64,000 nucleotides of DNA, from NCBI GenBank assembly GCA_021324435.1, contig JAJPIZ010000009.1, forward strand, positions 1-64,000, given 5' to 3'. The notes under the pieces were generated by a model. That model was not told the DNA's origin. It saw only the letters and a list, made by a program, of their open reading frames with translations, and made no database searches. The stretch is from Anaerolineae bacterium (GTDB taxonomy: Bacteria > Chloroflexota > Anaerolineae > Anaerolineales > Villigracilaceae). The translations under genes and the position numbers were made by a program. This document shows positions 53,685 through 62,536 of the stretch, one piece after another (within the stretch, counting starts at the first letter, position 1; each line of letters begins with the position of its first letter).

Positions 53685-54046
53685 AAAATATTTTTCACAT
53701 CACCTCCCGCGCCGCGTGGCTCGACGCGCAGAAGAACGGCAAATACCTCGCGCCGAGTTTGGACTCTGAAGGATTCATCCACGCTTCGACTTCGTCGCAG
53801 GTCTTGCCGGTGGCTGAAAAATTCTATAAAGGACAGACTGGACTCGTGCTCCTCGTGATTGATCCCACGCGTCTGGCCTCCGACTTGAAGTGGGAGCCGC
53901 CCTTCGACGGCGCGCCTCCGCCCGGTGCTCCTCCCGCAGATCTGTTCCCGCACGTGTACGGCCCGATCAATTTGGATGCCGTCGTTCAAGTCCTTGACTT
54001 TGAGCCGGGCGCGGACGGTGGATTCGTTCTTCCATCGTTGATGTGA
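53681..54046 (+). CDS. DUF952-family protein
   Basis: A 121-residue protein with the family start FHITSRAAWLDAQKNGKYLA and FIHAST, and a final VYGPINLDAVV. DUF952 proteins resemble ADP-ribosyl/glutathione-transferase-like folds; their function is not settled. The TTG start at 53681 overlaps the stop of the fusion gene as TTGA, so it is translationally coupled. Its small size and place between membrane glycosylation proteins are unusual. Confidence 0.85.
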   Translation: MKNIFHITSRAAWLDAQKNGKYLAPSLDSEGFIHASTSSQVLPVAEKFYKGQTGLVLLVIDPTRLASDLKWEPPFDGAPPPGAPPADLFPHVYGPINLDAVVQVLDFEPGADGGFVLPSLM

Positions 54047-54636
54047 ACTCGTCCGTTTTGCTCCGTCCTGCCCGCCCCTCGGACGCGGCCATCGCCGCCT
54101 CTCTTCTTCATCTCTCGATGGGTCGCACAGTGGATTTGTTTGCCGAAGATGGAGAATCTGAAAAATTGTTATCGGCGTTGTTTGTTCGGGCAGGGAATCG
54201 TTTCAGTCATCAATTTGGGGCGATCCTTGAGGCAGAAGGCAAAGTCGTCGGACTCCTGCTGGCCTATCCTGCCGGGCGGATGCCGATGCTTGATCTAACC
54301 ACAGGCCTTCACCTGTTTTTATTTTTAGGCTTTCGTAAAATGCTGAGGCTTGTACAAAGAATGATTCCGATGATGGATGTGCATGAAGCGGAACGCGGCG
54401 AATTTTACATCGGCAATGTTGCCGTCCAGCCGGAGTTTCAGGGACGCGGCTTCGGAACGCGCTTGATATCTTTTGCGGAGGAACAGGCTCGCGGGTCCGG
54501 TTTGAAGCGGTGCTCGTTGATAGTGGATGCAAACAATGGAACTGCACTTCACCTTTATCAAAAGATTGGTTATAGAATTGTCTTTAGTGGAAAACATAAA
54601 AGCGATTATCACCGCATGGTCAAGGATTTAGTGTGA
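54043..54636 (+). CDS. GNAT-family N-acetyltransferase
   Basis: A 197-residue acetyltransferase. The CoA-binding motif VQPEFQGRGFGTRLI is clear, and the end LYQKIGYRIVF is the typical GNAT tail. The GTG start at 54043 overlaps the DUF952 stop as GTGA. Its own stop overlaps the next gene's GTG. It may acetylate a sugar or amino group in the cluster product, but the target is unknown. Confidence 0.88.
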   Translation: MNSSVLLRPARPSDAAIAASLLHLSMGRTVDLFAEDGESEKLLSALFVRAGNRFSHQFGAILEAEGKVVGLLLAYPAGRMPMLDLTTGLHLFLFLGFRKMLRLVQRMIPMMDVHEAERGEFYIGNVAVQPEFQGRGFGTRLISFAEEQARGSGLKRCSLIVDANNGTALHLYQKIGYRIVFSGKHKSDYHRMVKDLV

Positions 54637-57104
54637 ACTCCATCGCCGCGTTCGTCTTATGGTATCTCGTCGTCACCCTGCTCGGCTGGCTGACCTTTCC
54701 GCTGGCATATCGCCTCTTCCCCGCGCTGACCGATCGCGGTTACAGCCTGTCGCGCGCCGCGGGGCTGTTGATCTGGGGCTATATCTTTTGGCTGTTCACT
54801 TCACTGGGCCTGGCACAAAACACCATCGGCGGAATTCTATTTGCTTTGTTGATCATTGCTGGCTTGAGCGGGTGGGCAATCGTAAATCGTAAATCGGAAA
54901 TCGCAAATTGGCTTCGATCCAATTTGCGCCTCATCATTACCGTCGAAGTTTTGTTCTTGGTCGCGTTTGCTTTTCTCGCCTTTCTGCGCGCCGGCAATCC
55001 CGAACTCGATGGCACGGAACGACCGATGGAGTTGATGTTCATCAATGCCATCCTGCGTTCGCCAACGTTCCCGCCGCATGACTCGTGGCTTTCGGGCTAT
55101 GCCATTTCTTATTATTACTTCGGCTATGTGATGACCGCCCTGCTCGCCAAATTGACCGACGTGCCGGGAAGCATGGCGCACAACCTGATGACCTCGCTCA
55201 TCTTCGCGCTGGCCGCGGTGGGATCGTATGGCATTCTCTATAACTTGCTTGCGCTCTTTAATCGGGAATCGGGATTCGGGGATCGGGATTCGGGAAATCA
55301 ACTTCCCACTGTCGACTCTCGACTCATCTTTTCTGCTCTCCTCGCTCCTCTCCTCCTGCTCCTCGTCAGCAACCTCGGCGGCTTCCTCGAAGTTCTGCAC
55401 ACGCACGGCATTTTCTGGAATTCCAATCCAACCAATTTTTGGACGTGGCTCGACATCAAAGAGTTGCGCGACGCGCCCGCTCAACCGTATCAATGGATTC
55501 CCAATCGTTACTTGTGGTGGTGGCGCGCCTCACGCGTCATCTCCGATTTCGACCCCATGCACAACGCGCAAGAAGTAATTGACGAATTTCCTTTCTTCTC
55601 CTTCCTGCTCGGCGATCTTCACCCGCACGTGCTGGCGATTCCATTCAACTTGCTGGCTGTTGGCATTGCGTTGAACATTTTCCTCGGCGGTTTCCGTGGC
55701 GAGACGAATCTCCTTGGCCTGCGCCTCAACATCAGCAAGACAGGTTTCCTCGCCTCGGCCCTGACGTTGGGCGGCCTCGCGTTTCTAAACACCTGGGACA
55801 TTCTGATCGCCGCGGCGCTGATGGTGGGCGCATATATCTTGTTCCGCGTTCACGAAGAAGGCTGGTCATGGCCGCGGCTCGAAGACCCCTTCGCGCTTGG
55901 CATCCCGCTTGGCGTGACAGGCCTGCTGCTTTACTTGCCCTTTTATTTTGGATTCTCATCTCAGGCCGGTGGTGTTCTTCCCAACCTGATCAACCCGACG
56001 CGCGGCGCGCAATTGTGGGTGATGTTCGCTCCGTTCTACGTTCCGATCTTTGCTTATTTACTTTATTTGACCTTCGGCGAAAAGAAAACTGGCAACTGGT
56101 TACTTTCTCTTTCACTGGTCGCCGGCTTTACTCTTTTACTTTGGGGACTCTCCTGGTTCATCGCCTGGCTGACCTATCTGAAAGACCCGGCCTTTGCACA
56201 GAATTATCTCGCTTCGCAGGGACTGTCCTCGGTCGCCGAACTTTTCAAAGCCGCTCTGTCGCGCCGCTTCGTTTCGATTAGCAGCTTGCTGACTCTTCTG
56301 GCTCTGCTCGTCCCCGCGCTGGCATTTCTGATCGCTGACCATAGACCACCAACCGCCAGCGGTCAACGGTCAACGGTCAACCGTCAGCCATCAACTTTCA
56401 TCCTTCTTCTGGTTGTCCTCGCCTCCCTCCTCGTCCTCGCACCCGAATTCCTCTATCTGCGCGACGGATTCGGCACACGCATGAATACCATCTTCAAGTT
56501 TTATTACCAGGCCTGGCTGTTGTTCAGCCTCGCCGCGGCGTTTGGGACGGCTGTCCTTTTGCAAAGACTGCGCGGCGCGTGGGATTGGATTTTTAGAATC
56601 GGTATCATCCCTTTGTTATTTATGTCTCTTACATATCCTGCACTGGCCATTCCGAATAAAACCAATGACTTCAAGCCCGCCCTCGGCTGGACCCTTGACG
56701 ATTTCGCTCGCATCCAGCAAGCCAATCCCGATGAAGCCGCCGCGATTCAATGGCTCAAGTCCGCGCCGGATGGAATCATCGCTGAGGCGGTCGGCGGCGG
56801 CTACACCAGTTATGGGCGTATCTCCACGTACACCGGTTTGCCGACCGTGATCAATTGGCCCGATCACGAATCGCAATGGGGGCGCGGCGGCGCGGAAATG
56901 GGCACACGTCAGGATGACATCAAACTGCTGTACAGTACCTCCAACTGGCAGAGCGCGCTCGACATTCTGAAGAAATATAATATTCGCTATGTGTATGTCG
57001 GCAATCTTGAACGATCCACGTATCCTGTGCAGGAAGATAAGTTTCATCAACATCTCGTTCAAATCTTTCAGCAGGGAAGCGTGACGATTTATGAAGTCCC
57101 TTGA
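54633..57104 (+). CDS. Chlor_Arch_YYY (DUF2298) membrane protein
   Basis: An 823-residue single-copy YYY protein with about 16 membrane helices. The motif YYYFG is at residues 160-164, preceded by ERPMELMFINAIL. ERPM and YYYxG blocks are shared with the C-terminal part of the upstream giant fusion. Three heptamer arrays, encoding VNRKSEIANW, RESGFGDRDSG and ADHRPPTASGQRSTVNRQ, are tolerated in frame in loops. The GTG start overlaps the GNAT stop. The function of YYY proteins is unknown, but their neighbours suggest glycan transfer. Confidence 0.87.
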   Translation: MNSIAAFVLWYLVVTLLGWLTFPLAYRLFPALTDRGYSLSRAAGLLIWGYIFWLFTSLGLAQNTIGGILFALLIIAGLSGWAIVNRKSEIANWLRSNLRLIITVEVLFLVAFAFLAFLRAGNPELDGTERPMELMFINAILRSPTFPPHDSWLSGYAISYYYFGYVMTALLAKLTDVPGSMAHNLMTSLIFALAAVGSYGILYNLLALFNRESGFGDRDSGNQLPTVDSRLIFSALLAPLLLLLVSNLGGFLEVLHTHGIFWNSNPTNFWTWLDIKELRDAPAQPYQWIPNRYLWWWRASRVISDFDPMHNAQEVIDEFPFFSFLLGDLHPHVLAIPFNLLAVGIALNIFLGGFRGETNLLGLRLNISKTGFLASALTLGGLAFLNTWDILIAAALMVGAYILFRVHEEGWSWPRLEDPFALGIPLGVTGLLLYLPFYFGFSSQAGGVLPNLINPTRGAQLWVMFAPFYVPIFAYLLYLTFGEKKTGNWLLSLSLVAGFTLLLWGLSWFIAWLTYLKDPAFAQNYLASQGLSSVAELFKAALSRRFVSISSLLTLLALLVPALAFLIADHRPPTASGQRSTVNRQPSTFILLLVVLASLLVLAPEFLYLRDGFGTRMNTIFKFYYQAWLLFSLAAAFGTAVLLQRLRGAWDWIFRIGIIPLLFMSLTYPALAIPNKTNDFKPALGWTLDDFARIQQANPDEAAAIQWLKSAPDGIIAEAVGGGYTSYGRISTYTGLPTVINWPDHESQWGRGGAEMGTRQDDIKLLYSTSNWQSALDILKKYNIRYVYVGNLERSTYPVQEDKFHQHLVQIFQQGSVTIYEVP
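54878..54912. repeat. Heptamer array (AATCGTA, 5 units) inside the YYY gene
   Basis: AATCGTA, AATCGTA, AATCGGA, AATCGCA, AATTGGC. It encodes VNRKSEIANW in a cytosolic loop; the unit recurs in the metal-transport operon. Confidence 0.9.
55261..55295. repeat. Heptamer array (ATCGGGA, 5 units) inside the YYY gene
   Basis: ATCGGGA, ATCGGGA, TTCGGGG, ATCGGGA, TTCGGGA, encoding RESGFGDRDSG. Confidence 0.9.
56345..56400. repeat. Heptamer array (ACGGTCA type, 8 units) inside the YYY gene
   Basis: ACCACCA, ACCGCCA, GCGGTCA, ACGGTCA, ACGGTCA, ACCGTCA, GCCATCA, ACTTTCA, encoding a basic Ser/Pro-rich loop. Confidence 0.9.
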
Positions 57105-57117
57105 TACAATACAACCG

Positions 57118-58806
57118 ATGAAACCATTCCGCCGCGAAACCGCTCTTTATTTGTTCGCCTTTGTTTTGGCGCTGGCTGTCCGTGTGATCAAACTCGGCGC
57201 GTCGCCCCTTACAGACCTCGAAGCCAAGTGGGCCTTACAGGCCCTTGGTGTGACTCAGGGCACTCACCCCGTCCTCGGCTCGCAACCCGCTTACGTGCTT
57301 TTGACCTCGATCCTGTTTTTTCTATACGGAAGCGGGACAAATTTCCTGGCGCGACTCATCCCCGCGCTGACCGGAAGCGCGCTGGCCTTCGTTCCATATT
57401 TTTTTCGCGACCGCCTCAAACCCCGGCCAGGTTTGATCCTGGCCTTTTTTCTGGCGCTCGATCCGGGCCTGGTTGCGCTATCGCGTCAGGCTGGGAGTCC
57501 GATTCTCGCGGTGACGTTTTTACTTTCCGCGTGGGGGTTCTGGAATCAAAAACAAGCGCGCTGGGCCGGGGTCCTTTTCGGTCTGGCGTTACTTTCCGGT
57601 TCTTCGCTATGGGCGGGTCTGCTTGGACTTGGCCTGACGTGGACGATCCGTCAGGGAATGGAACGCGGATCGCAAACGGAGTCCGCTCAACGTCCCGCGC
57701 GAAGCGAGTGGCTATCCGCGTTATGGTCCGCGCTTGGAACCATCGTCGTTGTTGGGACTTTGTTCTTCTTGTCGCCAAATGGATTGAGCGCATGGCTTTC
57801 GTCTCTGCCCGATTACGTGAGCGGGTGGATTCATGCTTCTGGAGTGTCATCGGGCTGGATGACATTCTCGCTGATCGCGTATCAACCGCTGGCGGTAATT
57901 TTTGGAGTGATCGCGATTGCCCGCGGATGGTGGTTCGGAAGCCGCCGCGTGATTCGATTGAGTCTGTGGGCGGCGGTCTCGTTCCTGCTGGCGTTGTTCT
58001 ACCCAGCGCATCAAGTGAACGATTTGGTTTGGATGCTGATTCCCTTGTGGTCGCTGGCCGCGTTGGAATTGGCGCGCAGTGTGAATATCCTTCCCGAAGA
58101 ACGGAGGGAAGTGCTGGGCATCATCGGGCTGGGCGCATTGATCATGATTTTCATGTGGCTTGATTTTCTCGCCTTTCTCCAAACGCCCGCGCCTTCCGAT
58201 CAGGCAACTGTGAGGATGTGGTTATTGTTTGGTTCATTGTTCCTGTTGGTCGTAAGCGTTTTGCTGGTGGCAATGGGATGGTCGCTTCGCTCCGCGCGGC
58301 TGGGCGCGGTGTGGGGACTTGTGGTGGCGTTGGGAATTTATTCCTTCGGCGCGATGACCGGCGCGGCGAGTCTGCGTGTTGCGCCCGGCGCGGAATTGTG
58401 GAGCGCGGGTGACACGCTCGCTGAATCAGATTTGTTGCTGACGACGGTCAATCAGATGTCGAATTGGAGCGAGAACAACATCAACGCCCAACCCGTTACA
58501 ATTGCTGGAATTGATTCGCCTGCATTGGAATGGCTTTTGCGCGGCCATCGGGTAAGTGCGGTCGCTTCGCTGGATGCGACCTCCTCGCCTCCAATTATCA
58601 TCACGACCGATCAGAACAATCCGACTTTGGATGCCGGGTATCGCGGGCAAAGTTTTGTTTGGCGGCAGGAGCCGCTTTGGCAGAACGCGGCCTTCGGCGA
58701 TTGGTTGCGCTGGATCGCGTTCCATCAGATGCCGCAGAGTTCAGAGACGATCATCCTGTGGGTGCGAAGCGATTTGTTCATTGATTCAACTGCGCCGAGA
58801 CCATAA
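57118..58806 (+). CDS. ArnT/Agl23-like membrane glycosyltransferase
   Basis: About 562 residues with roughly 11 membrane helices. The early loop PLTDLEAKWAL has the acidic pair of GT39-type enzymes, and the C-terminal 110 residues form a soluble beta domain (LLTTVNQMSNWSENN). It resembles the flippase-associated Agl23/TIGR03663 group that co-occurs with YYY proteins. I use the ATG at 57118 rather than the one at 57091, which lies inside the YYY gene. It is the last gene of the glycosylation operon. Confidence 0.82.
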   Translation: MKPFRRETALYLFAFVLALAVRVIKLGASPLTDLEAKWALQALGVTQGTHPVLGSQPAYVLLTSILFFLYGSGTNFLARLIPALTGSALAFVPYFFRDRLKPRPGLILAFFLALDPGLVALSRQAGSPILAVTFLLSAWGFWNQKQARWAGVLFGLALLSGSSLWAGLLGLGLTWTIRQGMERGSQTESAQRPARSEWLSALWSALGTIVVVGTLFFLSPNGLSAWLSSLPDYVSGWIHASGVSSGWMTFSLIAYQPLAVIFGVIAIARGWWFGSRRVIRLSLWAAVSFLLALFYPAHQVNDLVWMLIPLWSLAALELARSVNILPEERREVLGIIGLGALIMIFMWLDFLAFLQTPAPSDQATVRMWLLFGSLFLLVVSVLLVAMGWSLRSARLGAVWGLVVALGIYSFGAMTGAASLRVAPGAELWSAGDTLAESDLLLTTVNQMSNWSENNINAQPVTIAGIDSPALEWLLRGHRVSAVASLDATSSPPIIITTDQNNPTLDAGYRGQSFVWRQEPLWQNAAFGDWLRWIAFHQMPQSSETIILWVRSDLFIDSTAPRP

Positions 58807-58830
58807 TGGAAGATGAAATGAAAAGGATGA

Positions 58831-58870
58831 AAAACTGCCGACACACTTATTTGTCGGCAGTTTTTGTTTT
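58831..58870. terminator. Bidirectional terminator at the end of the glycosylation operon
   Basis: 13-base stem AAAACTGCCGACA/TGTCGGCAGTTTT with an eight-base loop; T-runs on both sides. Confidence 0.92.
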
Positions 58871-58871
58871 G

Positions 58872-58936
58872 CATGTCATTCTGAGCGAAGCGGCGGGATT
58901 CTTCGTCGCCGTTCCGCGGCCCCTCAGAATGACATG
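58872..58936. repeat. TCATTCTGAG-family palindrome supplying the ogt stop codon
   Basis: Begins CATGTCATTCTGAGCGAAG and ends CTCAGAATGACATG. The CTCAGAATGACATG arm, read on the minus strand, encodes the last codons (MSF) and the stop of ogt. Confidence 0.92.
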
Positions 58937-59472
58937 ATGCTGTTTTTCCTCTCCATCTTCAACAGCCATTCTTTTGTTTTCAATCCGCCTTTGCCGCCGT
59001 AGCCGTGAAGTTTTCCGTCACTGCCGATGACGCGGTGACAGGGAATTACCAGCGGCATCGGGTTGGTGGCGTTGGCGCGGCCAACCGCGCGAAAGGCTTT
59101 CGGACGTCCGATCTGCGCGGCGACGTCCGCGTAGGTGCGCGTCTCACCATAAGGGATGGAAAAGACAATTTTCAGCGCGGCCCGCTGAAAGTCTGAGGAA
59201 AGAACGGACCAGTCAATGGCAAGATCGAAGCCGCGGCGTTGACCGTCCACATATTCTTTGATCTGCCGCGTCACGCGGGACGTTTGAGCGGCCGCGTATT
59301 CGACGTCGCGCCTTGTCTGCTTCCTGACGCTGGCTTCAAAAACTTTGCGAGTGACCCCATATTCAACGGTCACGAGGCCGCGTTCAGAGACAGCCACCCA
59401 CACTTCTCCAAGCGCGGAGGTTGTCACGCTTCCAATAAACAGGAGATTGCTTCGCTCCGCTTGCAATGACAT
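58924..59472 (-). CDS. ogt: Methylated-DNA--protein-cysteine methyltransferase
   Basis: A 182-residue DNA repair protein that takes methyl groups from O6-methylguanine onto its Cys in IPCHRVIG. The C-terminal domain (SIPYGETRTYADVAAQIGRP) is complete. Its N-terminus (MSLQAERSNLL) and its last residues (IMSF) are encoded by two copies of the TCATTCTGAG/TCATTGCAAGC repeat. The natural ends were therefore probably altered by repeat insertion; a GTG near residue 16 could also start it. Confidence 0.92.
   Translation of the reverse strand: MSLQAERSNLLFIGSVTTSALGEVWVAVSERGLVTVEYGVTRKVFEASVRKQTRRDVEYAAAQTSRVTRQIKEYVDGQRRGFDLAIDWSVLSSDFQRAALKIVFSIPYGETRTYADVAAQIGRPKAFRAVGRANATNPMPLVIPCHRVIGSDGKLHGYGGKGGLKTKEWLLKMERKNSIMSF
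59445..59472. repeat. Half repeat supplying the ogt start codon
   Basis: GATTGCTTCGCTCCGCTTGC followed by AATGACAT. On the minus strand it reads ATGTCATTGCAAGC and onwards, encoding MSLQAERSN. Confidence 0.85.
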
Positions 59473-59474
59473 GG

Positions 59475-60347
59475 TTAGTAATTGCTTACCCGGTCAATCA
59501 ACCCGCGTTCGCGGGCGCGATAATCGCAGAAACGGAAGATGAAGGTGGATGCGATTCCGAATATGACGCTCAACCCAACGAGAATGCCAACGAGCTGAAG
59601 ATTACTGAAATGCGAGAGGGTCGGGAAGGCTTGCGCAACGTTTCCGACCAATGAGCGACGCATCAATTCAAGCCAGTACGTGATTGGAATGGCGAATCCA
59701 ACGGGGCGCAACCATGCGGGCAAAACATCCAACGGGAAGATCGCGCCGCTGAACAGATACAGCGCGCCGGCCACGGCTTCACCGATGAGGAAGAAGTGAT
59801 GCGCGATCAAGAGCGTGATGCTGGCGAGTATCAATCCCATCATGGCGAGCATGGCGATTCCGGTAAACAACGAAACGAAGAACAGCGGCCAGTCCACTTT
59901 TGCGAGATCGAGCGGAACCTGCAGGAAGAGCGCGCCGAAGGCGATGGTGATGACCACCGCAATGGAACCGGTGAGGAAGCGCGCCACGCCGCGGCCGAGC
60001 CAGTAGGCCGGAATGTGAATCGGAGCGATGTACATATATTTGAGTGTTTTGTAATGCTCGCGGTCGTCAATCACAGCCCATGAGATGCCAGACATCACCG
60101 CGCCCACATAGATGTAGAAGGCGTTGCCAAAGTATATGTATGGGAAGATCGGTGTGTTGAAATTGCCTTTGGCGATGACTGTGTACATAACAACTAAAAT
60201 GCCCGCCGAAGCCAGTGGCTTGACGATGGAATAGACCGCGAACAGGAATGGGTCGGTCCAGTTGGATTCGATCTGCCAGCCAAGCCAGGTTGCCATCCAA
60301 AACGACCGCCACGATTCAGAACGATTCAAAGCAGATATGTTTTGCAT
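59475..60347 (-). CDS. ABC-2 exporter permease 2
   Basis: A 290-residue ABC-2-type permease with six membrane helices. The typical end block (LFSGAIFPLDVLPAWLRPVGFAIPITYWLELMR) is present. It pairs with the neighbouring permease at 60349 and the ATPase at 61193, suggesting a heterodimeric exporter of lipid, polysaccharide or drug. The substrate is not determined. It lies 2 bases from ogt, though that gene is probably separate. Confidence 0.88.
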   Translation of the reverse strand: MQNISALNRSESWRSFWMATWLGWQIESNWTDPFLFAVYSIVKPLASAGILVVMYTVIAKGNFNTPIFPYIYFGNAFYIYVGAVMSGISWAVIDDREHYKTLKYMYIAPIHIPAYWLGRGVARFLTGSIAVVITIAFGALFLQVPLDLAKVDWPLFFVSLFTGIAMLAMMGLILASITLLIAHHFFLIGEAVAGALYLFSGAIFPLDVLPAWLRPVGFAIPITYWLELMRRSLVGNVAQAFPTLSHFSNLQLVGILVGLSVIFGIASTFIFRFCDYRARERGLIDRVSNY

Positions 60348-60348
60348 G

Positions 60349-61209
60349 TTATCTCCGGCTTTCCGTCAGGCGCCCTTCGCGAATAGCAAGTTTTTCCATG
60401 TAGGCTAGCAGGGCGCGCGCGCCGATCAAAAACGACACGCACAGAATGGACAGGATGGTCAGTTCGACGGTCACGCTCAGGAAGCCGAGCGTCGCGCCGG
60501 ATTGAAAGACCAGCTGTCGCATGGCGTCCAGGCCCAAGGTCAAGGGAATGATCGAAGCCGCGGCCGCGATCCAGAAGCTGAAGGCCTTGATGGGGAAGTA
60601 CATCCCCGAGACGAGATAGACCGGCTCCATCGCCAATTGTGCGAGGTGATCCGCTTCGCGGCTCAAGAGGAGGAAGAGCGAGGCGCTCATCATACCCATG
60701 CCGTACAGGGCGGTCATCGAGATGAAGAAGACCGCCAGCAATTGAAAGAAATTGACCACGACATATTGAACGTGGAAAAACCAGCTGCCCAGCAGAATGA
60801 TGACCACCGCGCGCAGGAGCGTGGCAAACATTCCGCCAACGGCCATGCCGAGCAGGACTGCCATCATCGAGTTGGGAGCCATGATGTAAAGCGCGAGATT
60901 GCCTTGTTCCTTTTCCCAATACAACTGGCTCGACATGCTCCACATGATGTTCAACCAGAAAGCGGTCATGGCGCCGCCTATCACCACGAAGCCCACATAA
61001 TCTTCCGAAGCGCCGATGGCGCGATAGACGAACACGTAGGAGGAGATTGCCAGCATCGGCAGGAAGATATCAAAGAAGACCCACGACTTCTCGCGCTGTT
61101 GACCGATGATGCGCGGGTAAGCGCGGGCAATCACAGTCTTGAGGAACAACTTCCAGCCGGAGGCCTTTTCCACCGGCAAACTTGCCAGCGGGTTACTTCC
61201 CGTCGCCAT
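60349..61209 (-). CDS. ABC-2 exporter permease 1
   Basis: A 286-residue ABC-2 permease with six helices. It begins MATGSNPLASLPVEKASG, and the second half has the family block VSGMYFPIKAFSFWIAAAASIIPLTLGLDAMRQ. The start overlaps the ATPase stop by 17 bases. It is one of two different permeases, so the exporter would be a heterodimer driven by one ATPase. Confidence 0.88.
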   Translation of the reverse strand: MATGSNPLASLPVEKASGWKLFLKTVIARAYPRIIGQQREKSWVFFDIFLPMLAISSYVFVYRAIGASEDYVGFVVIGGAMTAFWLNIMWSMSSQLYWEKEQGNLALYIMAPNSMMAVLLGMAVGGMFATLLRAVVIILLGSWFFHVQYVVVNFFQLLAVFFISMTALYGMGMMSASLFLLLSREADHLAQLAMEPVYLVSGMYFPIKAFSFWIAAAASIIPLTLGLDAMRQLVFQSGATLGFLSVTVELTILSILCVSFLIGARALLAYMEKLAIREGRLTESRR

Positions 61210-62242
61210 TTGAACCTTCTTTCTCTACTTCAGCCATACTGCGGCCAACCAGACTGACAAAAACATCTTCGAGCGTCGGCTCATGTTTGTCGAGCCGCAC
61301 GATCTTGACGTTGGATTCGGTCAGCTTGTTGATGACCCCGCCCAACGCGGCATCTTCATCCAGGATAAATTTAAGTACAGTCATCTCCTCGGACTCTTCA
61401 CTGGCTACCTTGCGGACGCCGGGGACTCGTTCCAATGTGGGTACTGCCAAACCGTTCAGCGCGCCAACGCTGATCTCGAACAACGCGTCGCGCTGCAATT
61501 GTTGTTTCAATGCCGAGGGCGTATCACAGGCCAGCACGCGTCCCTGGTTGATGATGGCGACGCGGTCACACAATTCATCGGCTTCGACCATGTAGTGGGT
61601 GGTCAACAATAAAGTGCGGGACCTGTCTTGATCCAACCAATTGCGAATCAAGTGACGTACATCGCGCGACGCGCCCACGTCGAGGCCGAGGGTCGGTTCA
61701 TCCAGGAACAACACTTGCGGGTCCGTGAGGAAGCCGCGCACGATATTCATTTTCTGGCGCAGGCCGGTGGATAGATCGGATGACTTTGTGTGGATACGGT
61801 CTTCAAGGCCGACTATTTTCAACAGCGCCTCGATGCGTTGGTTGGCTTCTTTGGATGGCAGGCCGTAAAACTGGGAAAACATCCAAAGATTCTCGCGCAC
61901 GGTCAACAGGCCATAGCCGGAAGACTCGCCGCCGGAAACCATGTTGATTTGCGTACGCACTTTGCCCGGCTCTTTGACCACGTCATACCCGGCAACGCGC
62001 GCCCAGCCTGAGGTCGGGGCGAGAAGCGTGGTGAGGATTTTGATCAAAGTGGTCTTGCCCGCGCCATTCGGGCCAAGCAGTCCAAAGAGTTCGCCACGCT
62101 TGATCTGCAAGCTTACGTCTTTCAGCGCGACCAACTCCTTGCGAACGTTCTTCTCTTTCTTGCTTCCGCGGATTTTGTAAATTCGTTCGAGGTTCTCAAC
62201 TTCCACAGCCAGATTTGACAAAGTGGTTTGTTCTGTGACCAT
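61193..62242 (-). CDS. ABC exporter ATP-binding protein (DrrA-like)
   Basis: A 349-residue ATPase with Walker A GPNGAGKTT, the signature (DLSTGLRQKM, in place of LSGGQ), Walker B VLFLDEP and the switch TTHYM. The C-terminal 110 residues form a domain typical of daunorubicin-resistance-like ATPases (LDKHEPTLEDVFVSLVGRSM). With the two permeases it forms an ABC-2 exporter. The LSTGLRQK signature is a normal variant in this subfamily. Confidence 0.92.
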   Translation of the reverse strand: MVTEQTTLSNLAVEVENLERIYKIRGSKKEKNVRKELVALKDVSLQIKRGELFGLLGPNGAGKTTLIKILTTLLAPTSGWARVAGYDVVKEPGKVRTQINMVSGGESSGYGLLTVRENLWMFSQFYGLPSKEANQRIEALLKIVGLEDRIHTKSSDLSTGLRQKMNIVRGFLTDPQVLFLDEPTLGLDVGASRDVRHLIRNWLDQDRSRTLLLTTHYMVEADELCDRVAIINQGRVLACDTPSALKQQLQRDALFEISVGALNGLAVPTLERVPGVRKVASEESEEMTVLKFILDEDAALGGVINKLTESNVKIVRLDKHEPTLEDVFVSLVGRSMAEVEKEGSNGDGK

Positions 62243-62392
62243 TTAAAGCTCCTTGAAAAGGGCAAAACCATTTACAACTCTGTTAGATGTCGGACAATCG
62301 TAGGGGAAGCGTAGATTTCCCGTCAAGTAGGTTTTGGACATAGATGATAGCATTGGCGATGTAAGGTGATTTCTCTTCTCCTCCTTTCAAGA

Positions 62393-62421
62393 GAGAGCCG
62401 CGGTCGGCGTCCGCGGCTCTC
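62393..62421. terminator. Orphan GC-rich hairpin upstream of the TyrA-like gene
   Basis: 11-base stem GAGAGCCGCGG/CCGCGGCTCTC with a seven-base loop, not followed by a T-run. It sits in the 294-base gap 62243-62536 between divergent genes, where I see no gene otherwise. It could be an attenuator or a small RNA end. Confidence 0.4.
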
Positions 62422-62500
62422 GCAATTTAAGTGGCCGGAACGCATGTTATCGAATATATGTTCTATTATAACATAATGAGTTCAACGCCAAGTCAGGCAG

Positions 62501-62506
62501 TATAAT
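62501..62506 (+). promoter_or_regulatory. Candidate -10 box of the TyrA-like gene
   Basis: A TATAAT sequence 30 bases before the ATG, in front of an AAAGGA ribosome site. No good -35 is visible. Confidence 0.35.
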
Positions 62507-62536
62507 CCACTCACCTTTCAGTACAAAGGATGCAAT

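Noticed and set aside
57091-57117. Upstream ATG as the start of the Agl23-like gene
   Set aside because: It lies inside the YYY coding sequence; the next ATG starts directly at the basic residues before the first membrane helix.
62251-62536. A tRNA or riboswitch in the divergent gap
   Set aside because: I found only one GC-rich hairpin and no cloverleaf or known riboswitch pattern.
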